Shown one piece after another: positions 8,617 to 17,897 of a stretch of 52,506 nt of DNA. Origin of the DNA: an uncultured Clostridia bacterium (lineage in GTDB: Bacteria; Bacillota; Clostridia; TANB77; CAG-508). A program made the translations under genes and the position numbers. Location of the stretch: assembly GCA_934141475.1 (NCBI GenBank), contig CAKPCG010000008.1:1-52506 (forward strand), written 5' to 3'. The notes beneath the pieces were generated by a model. The model saw only the letters and a program-made list of their open reading frames with translations, did no database searches and had not been told where the DNA came from. The stretch's first letter is position 1, and every line of letters starts with the position of its first letter.

Positions 8617-9724
8617 TTACTTAATAAATATTGTTTTTTTTCTATTTCCACTAATATTTAATAGTAATCCTATACATATATAACTTGTTATCATTGAACT
8701 TCCACCATAGCTTATAAATAGTAAAGGTACACCTGTTATTGGAAGTAAACCTAATGTCATTCCTATGTTTTCTGTCATATGGAATAAAAATATTCCGCTT
8801 ATTCCAGCTGCAATGTATGAACCTAAATCATCACTTGCTGTTTTAGCAACATATAGTGCCTTTGTTATTAACATTACATATGCCAGTATTACTATTGCCG
8901 AAACTATAAATCCCATTTCTTCTCCTATAACTGAATATATAAAGTCTGTTGTTTTTGGTGATAAATAGCCTAACTGTGTTTGGTTTCCATTTAATAAGCC
9001 CATTCCTGTAAGTTCTCCTGAACCTATAGCTATTTTTGATTGTAATACGTTGTATCCTGCGCCTTTTGGGTCGGACTCTGGATTTAAGAATATATCTATT
9101 CTTGTTTTTGCATGTGCAGGTAATACAAAGAAGTATGCTAAAGGAAGTGCTATTAATACTATTATTATTGCTGTTATTATATATTTTTTATCTATTCCAG
9201 ATACATATAGCATTAATACTAATGAAACCATATATGCTGTTGCTGTACCATAATCTGGTTGCATTATTATTAAAAATACTGGAAATAATACTGTAAAAAG
9301 TGTTACACATAATTTCCAAAATACATTTATTTCTGCTTTGCCTTTTTCTTGTATTTTAGTAATTGTTGATGCAGTAAATAATATTACTGCTACTTTTGCA
9401 AGTTCACCTGGTTGCAATGTAAATGAACCAATTTTAAACCAACTGCTTGCTCCATTTCTTGCCCTTGTAAATAATACTGCTACTAATAATATTATAGACA
9501 GACCGATAAAATACTGGAGATAATTTTGCCCATACATCGTAGTCTACTATCATTATTACTACCATTATTACAATGCTTACTCCAAACCACATTATTTGTT
9601 TTTTTAATTCGTCAAAGTCATTTGATTGTGTTGCTGAATACAGGGCTACAAACCCTACAACACTTAATAGAAGTGCAGAAATTAGTATAAACCATTCCAT
9701 ATTTTTAAATATTCTACTTCTCAT
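8617..9724 (-). CDS. rodA: RodA, shape-determining SEDS glycosyltransferase, split by a +1 shift at CGG
   Basis: RodA polymerises lipid II into peptidoglycan for cell elongation. The first 73 codons (from 9724) give 'MEWFILISALLLSVVGFVAL' onward to 'KLSPVFY'; the rest of the SEDS protein continues in the +1 frame, 'GLSIILLVAVLF' through 'GIMPITGVPLLFISYGG'-type C-terminal motifs. The break is an in-frame CGG at 9503-9505; skipping its C joins Tyr73 to Gly and yields a normal 368-residue RodA. Without the shift the product stops at 9434. The start overlaps the minE stop by 11 bases, in a minD-minE-rodA operon. A sequencing error is possible, but the same feature recurs in three other genes. 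Confidence 0.87.
9503..9505 (-). other. Putative +1 frameshift site (CGG) in rodA
   Basis: Minus-strand codons read TTT TAT CGG TCT in the upstream frame and GGT CTG TCT in the downstream frame. Skipping the C (complement of 9505) restores RodA. Confidence 0.75.
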
Positions 9725-10376
9725 CTTTTTTCTCTTCTTCTTTTTTATTTTCTTTTATCTTTTTTTCTTGTTTAGTTTCTTTAGGTTTTTTTTTTGTTTC
9801 ACTTTTTTCTTTTACTTCTTTTTTACTTTTTTCTTCTTTTGGTGGTTGTTTTTCTTCTTTTTCCTCTTTTTTTATTTCTTTTATTTCAACTTTTTTTTCT
9901 TCTACTTTTTTCTCTGTTTCAATTTTTTCATGTTTTTCTTTTGGTTGTTCTTTTATTGATTCTTTTACTTCTTGTGTTTTAGTTTTTGCTTGTTCTGCTT
10001 CTTTTTCTTGTTCTTTTTTGTGTTTATTTGGTTCTACTGTTATTTGTTTTTCTTGGTTTGTTTTACTCATTTGTCTTGTTTCGTCTTTTATATTTATTAT
10101 TGGGATATTTGCATATAGTGCAGGTGCTCCTTGTGTTCCATCTTCGTTTGTTTCTGCTGCAAGCCTTACATCCATCGCTTCTTCATCTATATCTATATAT
10201 TTTTTTATTACCTCTATTATTTCTTTTCTCATTAAGTCTAAAAAGTCTGCTGAAACGTTTGCCCTATCTTGCATTAGTACTAAATGTAGTCTTTCTTTTG
10301 CTGTATCTTTTGAACTTGGTTTTAGTAGTTCTCTTTTTTTATTTCTTTTAAAAATGTTTTTAATGTTTTCAAACAT
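9714..10376 (-). CDS. minE: MinE, division-site topological factor, with a long Lys/Glu-rich tail
   Basis: Residues 1-100 match MinE: an N-terminal amphipathic segment ('MFENIKNIFKR'), the MinD-contact region 'SSKDTAKERLHLVLMQDRA', and the C-terminal dimer domain 'LMRKEIIEVIKKYIDID'. MinE stimulates the MinD ATPase at the membrane. Residues about 101-220 are an extraordinary Lys/Glu-rich low-complexity tail, whereas ordinary MinE ends near residue 90. The tail is probably disordered or a charged coiled coil. The coding sequence overlaps the rodA start by 11 bases and follows minD. Confidence 0.88.
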   Translation of the reverse strand: MFENIKNIFKRNKKRELLKPSSKDTAKERLHLVLMQDRANVSADFLDLMRKEIIEVIKKYIDIDEEAMDVRLAAETNEDGTQGAPALYANIPIINIKDETRQMSKTNQEKQITVEPNKHKKEQEKEAEQAKTKTQEVKESIKEQPKEKHEKIETEKKVEEKKVEIKEIKKEEKEEKQPPKEEKSKKEVKEKSETKKKPKETKQEKKIKENKKEEEKKDEK

Positions 10377-10436
10377 TTCCTTCCCTCCAGTTTCCGTTAT
10401 TATGTAACTTAATACATTTTTATTTTTTTCTTTAGC

Positions 10437-11231
10437 TTATTTTTTTCCAAAGATTCTTTTTATTCTTGCCCAAAATCCTTTTTCCCTACCAGGTATTGTT
10501 ATTTCTATGTCTTCTCCTAAGATTCTTTTTGCTATTTCTAGGTATGCTTTTCCTGATGGAGCTTTTTTATTTTGGATAACTGGTTCTCCTTTATTTGTTT
10601 GTGTAATTATGTATTCATCATCAGGTACTACTCCAATTAGGTCTATTGACAATAAGTCTACTATGTCGTCTACATCCATCATTTCGCCTTTTCTTACCAT
10701 ATTTGGTCTTATTCTGTTTATTATTAATTCTGGATTTTTTATTTCTGATGATTCTAGCAATCCTATTATTCTATCTGCATCTCTTATTGATGATATTTCC
10801 GCAGTTGATACTACTATTGCTCTTGTTGCTCCTGCTATTGCATTTTTAAATCCTTGCTCTATACCTGCTGGGCAATCTATAAGTATATAGTCAAATTCTT
10901 CTTTAAGTCTTCCTGTTAATTTTCTCATTTGTTCTTCATTTACAGCTGATTTGTCTCTTGTTTGGGCTGCTGGTAATAAATATAATTCTTTGAATCTTTT
11001 ATCTTTTATTAGTGCTTGTCTTAATTTGCATTTGCCTTCAACAACATCTACTATGTCATATACTATTCTATTTTCTAACCCCATTACAACATCTAGATTT
11101 CTTAGTCCAATGTCTGTATCTATTAATGCTACTTTTTTGCCTTCTAATGCTAAGCTTGAACCTAGGTTGGCTGTTGTTGTTGTTTTTCCAACTCCACCTT
11201 TTCCTGATGTAATAACTATAACTTCTCCCAT
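10437..11231 (-). CDS. minD: MinD, septum-site-determining ATPase
   Basis: A 264-residue ParA/MinD ATPase with the deviant Walker A 'GKGGVGKTTTTANLG' at the N-terminus, Walker A' Asp in 'ALIDTDIGLRNLD', Walker B 'YILIDCPAGIE', and a C-terminal amphipathic membrane-targeting helix ('FWARIKRIFGK'). It binds the membrane in its ATP form and cooperates with MinE encoded immediately downstream; no minC is in the window. AAAGGAAG precedes the ATG and a clear promoter lies at 11270-11298. Confidence 0.95.
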   Translation of the reverse strand: MGEVIVITSGKGGVGKTTTTANLGSSLALEGKKVALIDTDIGLRNLDVVMGLENRIVYDIVDVVEGKCKLRQALIKDKRFKELYLLPAAQTRDKSAVNEEQMRKLTGRLKEEFDYILIDCPAGIEQGFKNAIAGATRAIVVSTAEISSIRDADRIIGLLESSEIKNPELIINRIRPNMVRKGEMMDVDDIVDLLSIDLIGVVPDDEYIITQTNKGEPVIQNKKAPSGKAYLEIAKRILGEDIEITIPGREKGFWARIKRIFGKK

Positions 11232-11269
11232 TTTTTGTTCTTCCTTTCTTAGGATTTTTTGCTTGTATT

Positions 11270-11298
11270 ATCATATAATGGATTTGCAAAAAAGTCAA
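11270..11298 (-). promoter_or_regulatory. SigA-type promoter of the minD-minE-rodA operon
   Basis: Minus strand TTGACT (complement of 11293-11298), a 17-base spacer, TATGAT (complement of 11270-11275), about 38 bases before the minD start. Confidence 0.75.
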
Positions 11299-11609
11299 TA
11301 ATTTGACATAAAAATATTGAAGTTTTGCTTTATTGGAGTTTTTATGTTTGTAGAATTTTTTCGATTTTTGTATGTTATTTATATTAGTTTTTTAGGTTTT
11401 ATTATTTTGAAAATATTTTTGATTTAATATATAATTTGAATGAATAATTTTATGTTTTTTATTTTTTAGAATTTTGTAATGAAAATTCTAAGTGTATGTT
11501 TTTGTGTACTTTTTAGTATTTTGTTTGTTTTTATTGTATTTATTTTATAGGATTTTATTATAGTTTTATTGTATGATAGTAGTATATTAGTTATTTAATT
11601 TTTTTATTA
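11299..11609. other. A+T-rich gap with no gene
   Basis: Between the divergent minD and XRE genes lies a highly T-rich stretch. I see no open frame with a ribosome site and no strong hairpin. A TATAAT at 11610-11615 with a weak upstream hexamer may drive the XRE gene. Confidence 0.5.
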
Positions 11610-11650
11610 TATAATCTAGTAAATTCTTAGAGATTAAAGGAGTTAGATAG

Positions 11651-12007
11651 ATGGAGCATAATTTAAATAATATAGAAATAGGTGAACGTATTCGTTCTAT
11701 TAGAGAAAGTATGTTTATGAGTAGAGAAAAGTTTTCTGAGATGATTGAAATTTCTGATGTATTTTTAGGACAAATTGAACGTGGTGAATGTTCTTTGAGT
11801 TTGAAAACTTTGACTAGTATTGTTGCTTTTAGTGGTAGTTCTGCTGATTTTATTTTGTATGGTAAGGACGAAAATGATAATACTATTATTAAGAAAATTG
11901 ACAGAATGCTTAAACATTGTTCTGAAACTACTTTGAATTTTATTTATGATTTGATTCATGATGTTTATAGGTTTGATAAGGGGATTAGGAAGAATGGGGA
12001 GAAATAG
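11651..12007 (+). CDS. XRE-family helix-turn-helix regulator
   Basis: A 118-residue protein with an N-terminal Cro/C1-type helix-turn-helix: 'IGERIRSIRESMFMSREKFSEM' then 'ISDVFLGQIERGECSLSLKTLTSI'. The C-terminal about 40 residues are helical ('KIDRMLKHCSETTLNFIYDLI') and may dimerise. AAGGAG lies nine bases before the ATG. The gene stands alone between a promoter-like TATAAT and a strong terminator, facing the secreted-protein locus, whose regulator it might be; targets cannot be read from the sequence. Confidence 0.82.
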   Translation: MEHNLNNIEIGERIRSIRESMFMSREKFSEMIEISDVFLGQIERGECSLSLKTLTSIVAFSGSSADFILYGKDENDNTIIKKIDRMLKHCSETTLNFIYDLIHDVYRFDKGIRKNGEK

Positions 12008-12020
12008 GAAGTTTTAGGTA

Positions 12021-12057
12021 AAAAATAGAATTGGATGGTTGGTCCAATTCTATTTTT
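12021..12057 (+). terminator. Intrinsic terminator after the XRE gene
   Basis: A 15-bp perfect stem (12021-12035 with 12043-12057), seven-base loop, ending in TTTTT. It is roughly symmetrical and may also stop minus-strand transcripts from the secreted-protein gene. Confidence 0.8.
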
Positions 12058-12080
12058 GGGTTATTTTGATTTTTTGTTTT

Positions 12081-12746
12081 TTATAGTCCTTCGCCGCAGA
12101 CTACTACGGCACGGGAGCTATATAGAGACACTCCAGAGCCATTCCTGTCAGCATATGGGCTACTTGAATTCAACACTCCTGCTCCACTTCTTCCAAAAAT
12201 TGGATAAGTCGAAGTTGGATATGTCGCAGCACTTCCAAGTTTTCCAACTCCATCTCCTGGAATTGAAGAATTGGTAGCGTACGCATTAAAATACCTATTG
12301 TCTGCTTTAGATATTATATTCGTATAACCATTTCCATATGTTTTTGAAATTCCAGCAACATATTCATAATTACCATATCCAAGTTGATAAATTCCTGAAG
12401 CATTCCCTGTTGTCGTATCCTTAGCAGCTGTTGGTATAAAACCATACTCAGAATATGCCAAAATACCAGCAGTTCCAAACTCAGTATTCAAAGCCATATG
12501 AGAATCTATTCCATTACCACTTGAATCAACATACGATGTTTGATCGAATGTTGCATTTTTTCCCAAAGTTCCATTCTGTGATTCCATTCTTCTTATCGAT
12601 ACAAAGAAACCATTGGCACTCACATTTGTTAAACTTTTTCCTCCCTTATTAGCCTGTAATCCTGCATTTGATTTACTAGGCATTGCTATTATAAAATACA
12701 TTGTTATAAGTAAAATTATTAATATATTTCTATATTTTCTATTCAT
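12081..12746 (-). CDS. Secreted protein of unknown function, paired with a pilin-like gene
   Basis: A 221-residue protein with a Sec signal peptide ('ILIILLITMYFIIAMPSKSNA', cleavage likely after Ala 28). The mature part is rich in Gly, Ser, Tyr and Asn and ends with 'SLYSSRAVVVCGEGL'. I do not recognise a domain. The base and codon use is less A+T-rich than in neighbouring housekeeping genes. GGAGGATAAAAA precedes the ATG. It follows the pilin-like gene by 18 bases, so both are probably expressed together and displayed or exported together. Confidence 0.7.
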   Translation of the reverse strand: MNRKYRNILIILLITMYFIIAMPSKSNAGLQANKGGKSLTNVSANGFFVSIRRMESQNGTLGKNATFDQTSYVDSSGNGIDSHMALNTEFGTAGILAYSEYGFIPTAAKDTTTGNASGIYQLGYGNYEYVAGISKTYGNGYTNIISKADNRYFNAYATNSSIPGDGVGKLGSAATYPTSTYPIFGRSGAGVLNSSSPYADRNGSGVSLYSSRAVVVCGEGL

Positions 12747-12763
12747 TTTTTATCCTCCTAAAT

Positions 12764-14969
12764 TTAATCTGTTGTTCCTTGTAATTCATATTTGCTCATC
12801 CAAAATCCTGCCAATTGTTTTCCTGCAAATGTAAAACTTTCTGGTATAACAAATCCTGAATCTGCTGTTGTTTGTGATGTTGAGATAAATTTAACTTCTG
12901 CTAATTGTGCAGCATTATATGCTCCTTCAACATCATACTCATACCTTGGTATATAGGTCCAATATGTAATTAATTCATTACCACTTGCATCTGTTCCTTT
13001 TGTAACAATATTAGCCCATTTTTTATTTTCGTAGTCATACCATTTTTCTGGCATATTGGTTGCGTTACCATTTGAATCTAGTTTTATTTTTTCTCCAATC
13101 TGTTCATTTTCTCCATTATCATCATATGTTACATAATATGTACAATCTGGATTAAATCCGCTTAAATCTACTTTTATAACTGTTTTAGGTAATGTTGATT
13201 TTTTTCTTGCTCCTACCATTCTGTTATTATCTTCACTATATAAACATATGTCATATTCTGTATCACTTTTTAAGCCTTTTACAGTATATGGCAAGCTTAC
13301 ACCTGTTGCATTTTTTTCTCCATTTACATATACAGTATAGCTTCCACTTGGTTTTGTTGTTGTTACTGATATTTCATCAGCTGTTGGTGCCATTTTTATT
13401 TGTTCTAGTCCAGATGTTTCTGATATTTGAATTTCGTACTTGCTCATCCAGAATCCTGCAAGCTGAACCCCATTAAATGTAAAACTTTCTGGTATAATAT
13501 GACCTGCATCTGCAGTTGTTTGTGATGTAGGTATAAACTCTACTTCTGACCTTGTTATTCCATCATATACTCCCGTATCATCGCATTGATATCTAGGTAT
13601 ATATGTCCAATATGTTACATTATTTTCATTTACAGTTACAAGATTTGCCCAAATTTTATTATCGTAATTATACCATCCATATGGTTCTGATACTTTATCC
13701 ATTCTTCCTGCTATGCTTTCATTTCCATTTTTATCATATACCACATAGTATGTACTAGATTTGTCAAATCCGCTGGTATCTACTGTTATTGGATTTTTCA
13801 CCATTTTTTTCTTTCTTCCAACCATTCTCGAATTTGTTTCACTATATAAACATACATCATATATTTTCTTTGAACTTAATTTGTCAATTTTGTAATATGT
13901 ATCTAGGCTTTGATGTTCTGCTATTTTTGTACCATTTAAATATATTGTATATAATCCATTTGGATTTGTTGTTCCAACTTCTATTGATTTTCCTGTTGTG
14001 TATGCTATCATCTGCTCAATTCCTGATGTTTCCGATAGTTGTGTTTCATATTTACACATCCAATATCCTTTTAAATCTGTATCTGCAAATTTGAAACTTT
14101 CTGGTAATTCATATGAACTTACGTCAATTTCTTTATCTGTTCCGTCTACAGACATTGTGCATTTTCCATTTAAATCTGTGAAATATACTTTTGAATTGTT
14201 TCCGTCAATTCCATATTTATATCTTGGAATCCATGTCCAATATGTTACGTTGCTTTCTGTTACTGTTACTACATTTCCCCATAATTTGTTTTCATAATCA
14301 TGCCAGCCTTTTGTTGGCTTTTCTACTTTGTCTATTCTTCCATAAATTGTTTCGTTTTGACCATTTTCATCATATGTTACGTAATATGTTGCCTCTGGCT
14401 CAAATCCACTTAGGTCTGGTTCATAGTAGTATATACTTCCTGTTTTTGTATATTGACTATCTGGTATTTCGTAACTTGGTGTATCGTCACTACTATCATC
14501 TCCATTGTCTTCTGTATAGCCTGTAGTATTTAAGTCGCTGTCAACTGTTATTACTATATCGTATTTTAGTTTTGATACAGGTTTTTGGTATGTTATTGCT
14601 CCTGGGAATTTGTCTTCTTCATCACCTAGAGCTTCTCCTATTATGGCGTCTTTTTCTTTTTGGCTTCCATAGTTATTGTGTATTTTTTCTAGTGTTTTAC
14701 TTACTGTTACCTTTTCTTTGTCTCCGGTCGTTGTCTGCTAAAACTTCTGATATTGCCATTTGCACTTCTTCTCTTTTTTCTTCTATTAGTGTTTTTTCTT
14801 GTGCCTCTGTTGCTCGTTTTAATATTCCGTTATTTCCAGCAACCATGGTTATTGTTATACCTGCAAGTAACAAAAGAACTATTATTGTAACTACTAAAGC
14901 AATTAGTGTTATTCCTCTTTGACGCATTTTTCGGCTGTCTTTAGGAATTTTGTTTAAACATTTTTTCAT
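12764..14969 (-). CDS. Prepilin-like repeat surface protein, split by a +1 shift at CGG
   Basis: The first frame (from 14969) gives a type IV prepilin-like N-terminus: basic leader, 'RGITLIALVVTIIVLLLLAG', then 'ATEAQEKTLIEEKREEVQMAI'. At codon 82 it meets CGG (14724-14726); the +1 frame then continues for 653 codons, making a 734-residue protein. That part carries about three related modules of roughly 170 residues with recurring motifs 'YYVTYDENG', 'W.NYDNKIWAN', 'VTYWTYIPRY', 'PESFTF' and 'GFWMSKYE'. Without the shift only a 90-residue pilin stub is made and the repeats have no start with a ribosome site. It is probably a type IV pilin-like surface or pseudopilin protein. Confidence 0.75.
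14724..14726 (-). other. Putative +1 frameshift site (CGG) in the pilin-like gene
   Basis: Minus-strand codons AAC GAC CGG AGA in the upstream frame; downstream frame GGA GAC AAA. Skipping the C (complement of 14726) joins the pilin N-terminus to the repeat region. Confidence 0.72.
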
Positions 14970-15171
14970 AAGTTTTCATCTCTCCTACCTCTTTCATTTT
15001 TCTTTTGCTTTCCGTTTTTTGCAAGGTCAGTATACCATATTGTGTACATTTTTTCAAGTATTTTTGTGTTTTTATTTGTGTATTTTAAAAATAGCCATAA
15101 TATGCTATTTTACTACATTTTTCTTATGTTCATATCATATACTGTATTTATATTTTAGTATAAAAATAAAC

Positions 15172-15204
15172 CCAAAATTATTAAATTTTTTATAATAATT
15201 TTGG
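15172..15204 (-). terminator. Terminator after the 15238-15471 gene
   Basis: Perfect 12-bp A+T-rich stem (15172-15183 with 15193-15204). On the minus strand it is followed by GTTTATTTTTA. Confidence 0.6.
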
Positions 15205-15237
15205 ATTTGCTTTTATTTTTATATTATTTTTATTAAT

Positions 15238-15471
15238 TTATTTTTCTTTTGCCTCTAATATTAAGTTCATTCCATCTTTAAATCCTTGTATATATATTTC
15301 TTTACATATACTAGATATTTTTATATTATAATTTTCTTCTATTTTATTTAATAATTCTTTGTTTTCTTCTCTTTCATTTATTGGCTTTATTTTGGGTTCT
15401 ACTTTTGTTATTGCTTTTTTTATTATTTCATCTATTTTTTCGCTTCTTTCTAAGTAAATTTCTTCTAACAT
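15238..15471 (-). CDS. Small helical protein of unknown function
   Basis: A 77-residue charged, helix-rich protein ('EIYLERSEKIDEIIKKAITK', 'GFKDGMNLILEAKEK'). I do not recognise the family. I start it at 15471 because GGAGGT lies seven bases upstream; an ATG at 15486 contains that ribosome site itself. It stands alone with a terminator at 15172-15204. Confidence 0.55.
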   Translation of the reverse strand: MLEEIYLERSEKIDEIIKKAITKVEPKIKPINEREENKELLNKIEENYNIKISSICKEIYIQGFKDGMNLILEAKEK

Positions 15472-15652
15472 TTTACTTACCTCCATTATTATCTTTTGCC
15501 ATAAAATTATTTTTATTCATCTTTGTTATTTTGTTTAATTCTTCTATATTATTCTCTTATTTTTAGTGATATACTTTTATCATATTATATTTATTTTGAC
15601 AATGGAATTTCACTAATATTTTAGTATAATGTTTTACGCATTTTATAAAAAG

Positions 15653-15704
15653 CGTGATTAAATCACGTTTTTTGTGATTAAAAACGTGGTAAAATCACGT
15701 TTTT
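15653..15704. repeat. Tandem CGTGATTA palindromes, possible operator of the DUF4143 ATPase
   Basis: A 15-base palindrome CGTGATTAAATCACG at 15653-15667, a half copy GTGATTAAAAACG, and a second inverted pair ACGTG/CACGT up to about 15702. The cluster ends immediately before the -35 hexamer at 15707. The spacing suits a regulator binding site; the first palindrome followed by T6 could instead work as a terminator. Confidence 0.55.
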
Positions 15705-15706
15705 AG

Positions 15707-15735
15707 TTGACAATTTAAATGTAAAGCTTTATAAT
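15707..15735 (+). promoter_or_regulatory. Consensus SigA promoter of the DUF4143 ATPase gene
   Basis: TTGACA at 15707-15712, a 17-base spacer, TATAAT at 15730-15735: a perfect consensus, 32 bases before the ATG. Confidence 0.85.
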
Positions 15736-15766
15736 ATAGTTAAAAGAGCTAAAAGGAGGGATTATT

Positions 15767-17059
15767 ATGGAAAGAAAAATATATCAAAAATTATTGCACT
15801 GGAAAAATAATAATATAAACATGCCCTATATGCTAATCGGAGCAAGACAAACCGGAAAAACCTATATTTTAACAAAATTTTGTCAAAATGAATTTGAAAA
15901 TTTTTTGTATTTAAATTTAGATAGTATGACAGATATTACAGCTATATTTGAAAATACAATAGAACCAGAACAAATAATTAAAAATATAGAAGCAATATTA
16001 TCTATTGATATTAATATAGATAATACCATTATTTTTATAGATGAAATTCAAGTATCTGAAAAAGCCATTTGCTCACTAAAATATTTTTGTGAAAGTCCTA
16101 ATAATTATAAGATTGTTGTTGCAGGGAGTTTACTTGGAGTAAAAATTAATAGGTTTAAAAGTTCTTTTCCTGTAGGTAAAGTATGGATTGAACATTTATA
16201 CCCTATGGATTTTGAGGAATTTTTATTGGCAACTGGCGAAAATAAATTACTTGATTTAATAAAGCAAAGCTACAAAGAAATGAAACCTCTTGCAGATGTA
16301 GTTCATAAAAAAGCATTAAATCTATATAATGAATATTTGTGTATAGGTGGTATGCCTGCTGCAATTTCAAATTATATTCAAAATGGTATGAGTATAAATA
16401 AGTTTGAAGATGAAATATTAGAAATGATAATTACATCATATCTTGCAGATATGGCAAAATATACGCAAAATATGGAAACAATAAGAAATAATAAAATATA
16501 TAATTCTATGCCTGCACAATTAGGCAAAGAAAACAAAAAGTTTAAATATTCATTAGTAGAAAAATCAGCAAGAGCTAGAGAATATGAATCATCTTTAGAG
16601 TGGCTGCTTTCTAGTAATATGCTTTTAAAATGTCAAAGTATAAAAACGCCTAAATCTCCTTTAAAAGCATATTTAGATGATAATATTAAAATATATTTAA
16701 GTGATATCGGTCTTCTTAGAGTTCTTTCAAAAATTTCAAAAAATGAAATAATTGGAGAAAAAAATATGCTTTATAAAGGTGCTTTTATAGAAAATTATGT
16801 TGCAGAAAATCTTTATTCTAAATATAAAGAGCTTTATTATTGGCAACTTGGAAATGCCTATGAAGTTGATTTTTTAATTAATATAGATGGAGATATTATC
16901 CCTATTGAGGTAAAAGCTTCTGATAATACAACATCAAAAAGTTTAAATTATTATATTAGCAGATATAAACCTATTTATAGTATACGATTATCAACTAAAA
17001 ATTTCGGTGAGTCTAATAATATAAAGTCTATACCTTTATATGCTAGTTTTTTAATTTAA
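15767..17059 (+). CDS. AAA-type ATPase with DUF4143 domain
   Basis: A 430-residue protein. Walker A 'GARQTGKTY' and Walker B 'IIFIDEIQ' are in the N-terminal third; the C-terminal region has the DUF4143-type segment with 'YLSDIGLLRVL', 'GAFIENYVAENLY' and the restriction-like 'EVDFLINIDGDIIPIEVKAS' (D...E-x-K pattern). The family is abundant, patchily distributed and often linked to mobile or toxin-like loci; its biochemical role is unsettled. AAAGGAGG precedes the ATG. A consensus promoter preceded by palindromes suggests tight regulation. Confidence 0.85.
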   Translation: MERKIYQKLLHWKNNNINMPYMLIGARQTGKTYILTKFCQNEFENFLYLNLDSMTDITAIFENTIEPEQIIKNIEAILSIDINIDNTIIFIDEIQVSEKAICSLKYFCESPNNYKIVVAGSLLGVKINRFKSSFPVGKVWIEHLYPMDFEEFLLATGENKLLDLIKQSYKEMKPLADVVHKKALNLYNEYLCIGGMPAAISNYIQNGMSINKFEDEILEMIITSYLADMAKYTQNMETIRNNKIYNSMPAQLGKENKKFKYSLVEKSARAREYESSLEWLLSSNMLLKCQSIKTPKSPLKAYLDDNIKIYLSDIGLLRVLSKISKNEIIGEKNMLYKGAFIENYVAENLYSKYKELYYWQLGNAYEVDFLINIDGDIIPIEVKASDNTTSKSLNYYISRYKPIYSIRLSTKNFGESNNIKSIPLYASFLI

Positions 17060-17066
17060 TTTTTTG

Positions 17067-17095
17067 TTGAATTTTAAACTAATTTATGCTATACT
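17067..17095 (+). promoter_or_regulatory. Promoter of the MgtC-like gene
   Basis: TTGAAT at 17067-17072, a 17-base spacer, TATACT at 17090-17095, located between the ATPase stop and the next gene. Confidence 0.65.
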
Positions 17096-17149
17096 TTTTA
17101 TTCTTAAAATTTATATTATAAATAAAATTATATAAAAGGAGGAAAAATT

Positions 17150-17836
17150 TTGGAATTACTTTTTAATTTAGTAAATTCATTCTGGTTTCAATCCATACTA
17201 AAAATTACTCTTGGTTTTGTTTTAGCCGGAATAATCGGGCTTGAAAGATCATCTTGGAATAAACCTGCTGGATTTAGAACACATTCTTTAGTTGGTATGA
17301 GTGCAGTTCTTATAATGTTATGTGGTGAATATATGTCTAGAGAATATAATATTGATCCATCAAGAATTCCTGCACAGTTACTTTCTGGTATTGGTTTTAT
17401 AGGTGCTGGTACAATTTTAAGAGATGGTTTTAATGTAAAAGGGTTAACTACAGCAGCTGGTTTACTTGCAGTTACTTGTATTGGTCTTAGTATAGGTGCT
17501 GGTTTTTATGTTGGTGGAATTTTTACAACTTTTATTGTTTATTTTGTTTTATCTTATTCTTACAAAATTTCTGATAAATTAGACCATTTTAATTTATTAG
17601 AATTACAAGTTAATATATCTAAAGATACAACCGAAGTACTTTCACAAATTGAACAAATTTTTAGTAATTATAATGTAGATATAAAACATATAAAAAGACC
17701 CAAAAAAGATGAACTTGAATCAGAAAGTGAACTTGTAACAATAGTTGGACAATATGCCAAAAAAGGATTTAAGAAAAATGAACTTTTGAAAAATATAAGT
17801 TCTATACCTAACGTTTCAGAAGTAATGGAAGAATAG
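17150..17836 (+). CDS. MgtC/SapB family membrane protein
   Basis: A 228-residue protein with four to five membrane helices in the first about 140 residues and a C-terminal ACT-like soluble domain. Family motifs are 'GLERS', 'GFRTHSLVG', 'QLLSGIGFIGAGTIL' and 'GLTTAAGLLAV'. MgtC-like proteins are linked to magnesium limitation and ATP-synthase or transport control, but this branch is uncharacterised. The start codon is TTG with AAAGGAGG upstream. It has its own promoter at 17067-17095. Confidence 0.85.
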   Translation: MELLFNLVNSFWFQSILKITLGFVLAGIIGLERSSWNKPAGFRTHSLVGMSAVLIMLCGEYMSREYNIDPSRIPAQLLSGIGFIGAGTILRDGFNVKGLTTAAGLLAVTCIGLSIGAGFYVGGIFTTFIVYFVLSYSYKISDKLDHFNLLELQVNISKDTTEVLSQIEQIFSNYNVDIKHIKRPKKDELESESELVTIVGQYAKKGFKKNELLKNISSIPNVSEVMEE

Positions 17837-17861
17837 CTTTTGCCTATTTTTCCTTTTTTTG

Positions 17862-17890
17862 TTGCAATATTTCTTGTTTTACCTTATAAT
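17862..17890 (+). promoter_or_regulatory. Promoter placing transcription start at the ATG of the RluA-like gene
   Basis: TTGCAA at 17862-17867, a 17-base spacer, TATAAT at 17885-17890. Transcription should begin near 17897, one base from the ATG at 17898, implying a leaderless mRNA. Confidence 0.65.
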
Positions 17891-17897
17891 TAATTCT

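Noticed and set aside
8617..9537. A separate RodA-like gene starting with ATG at 9537
   Set aside because: It lacks a ribosome site and the first conserved RodA segment, which is found just upstream in the other frame.
15653..15704. Repeats considered as a CRISPR array
   Set aside because: Only two to three short palindromic units, no regular spacers and no cas genes in the window.
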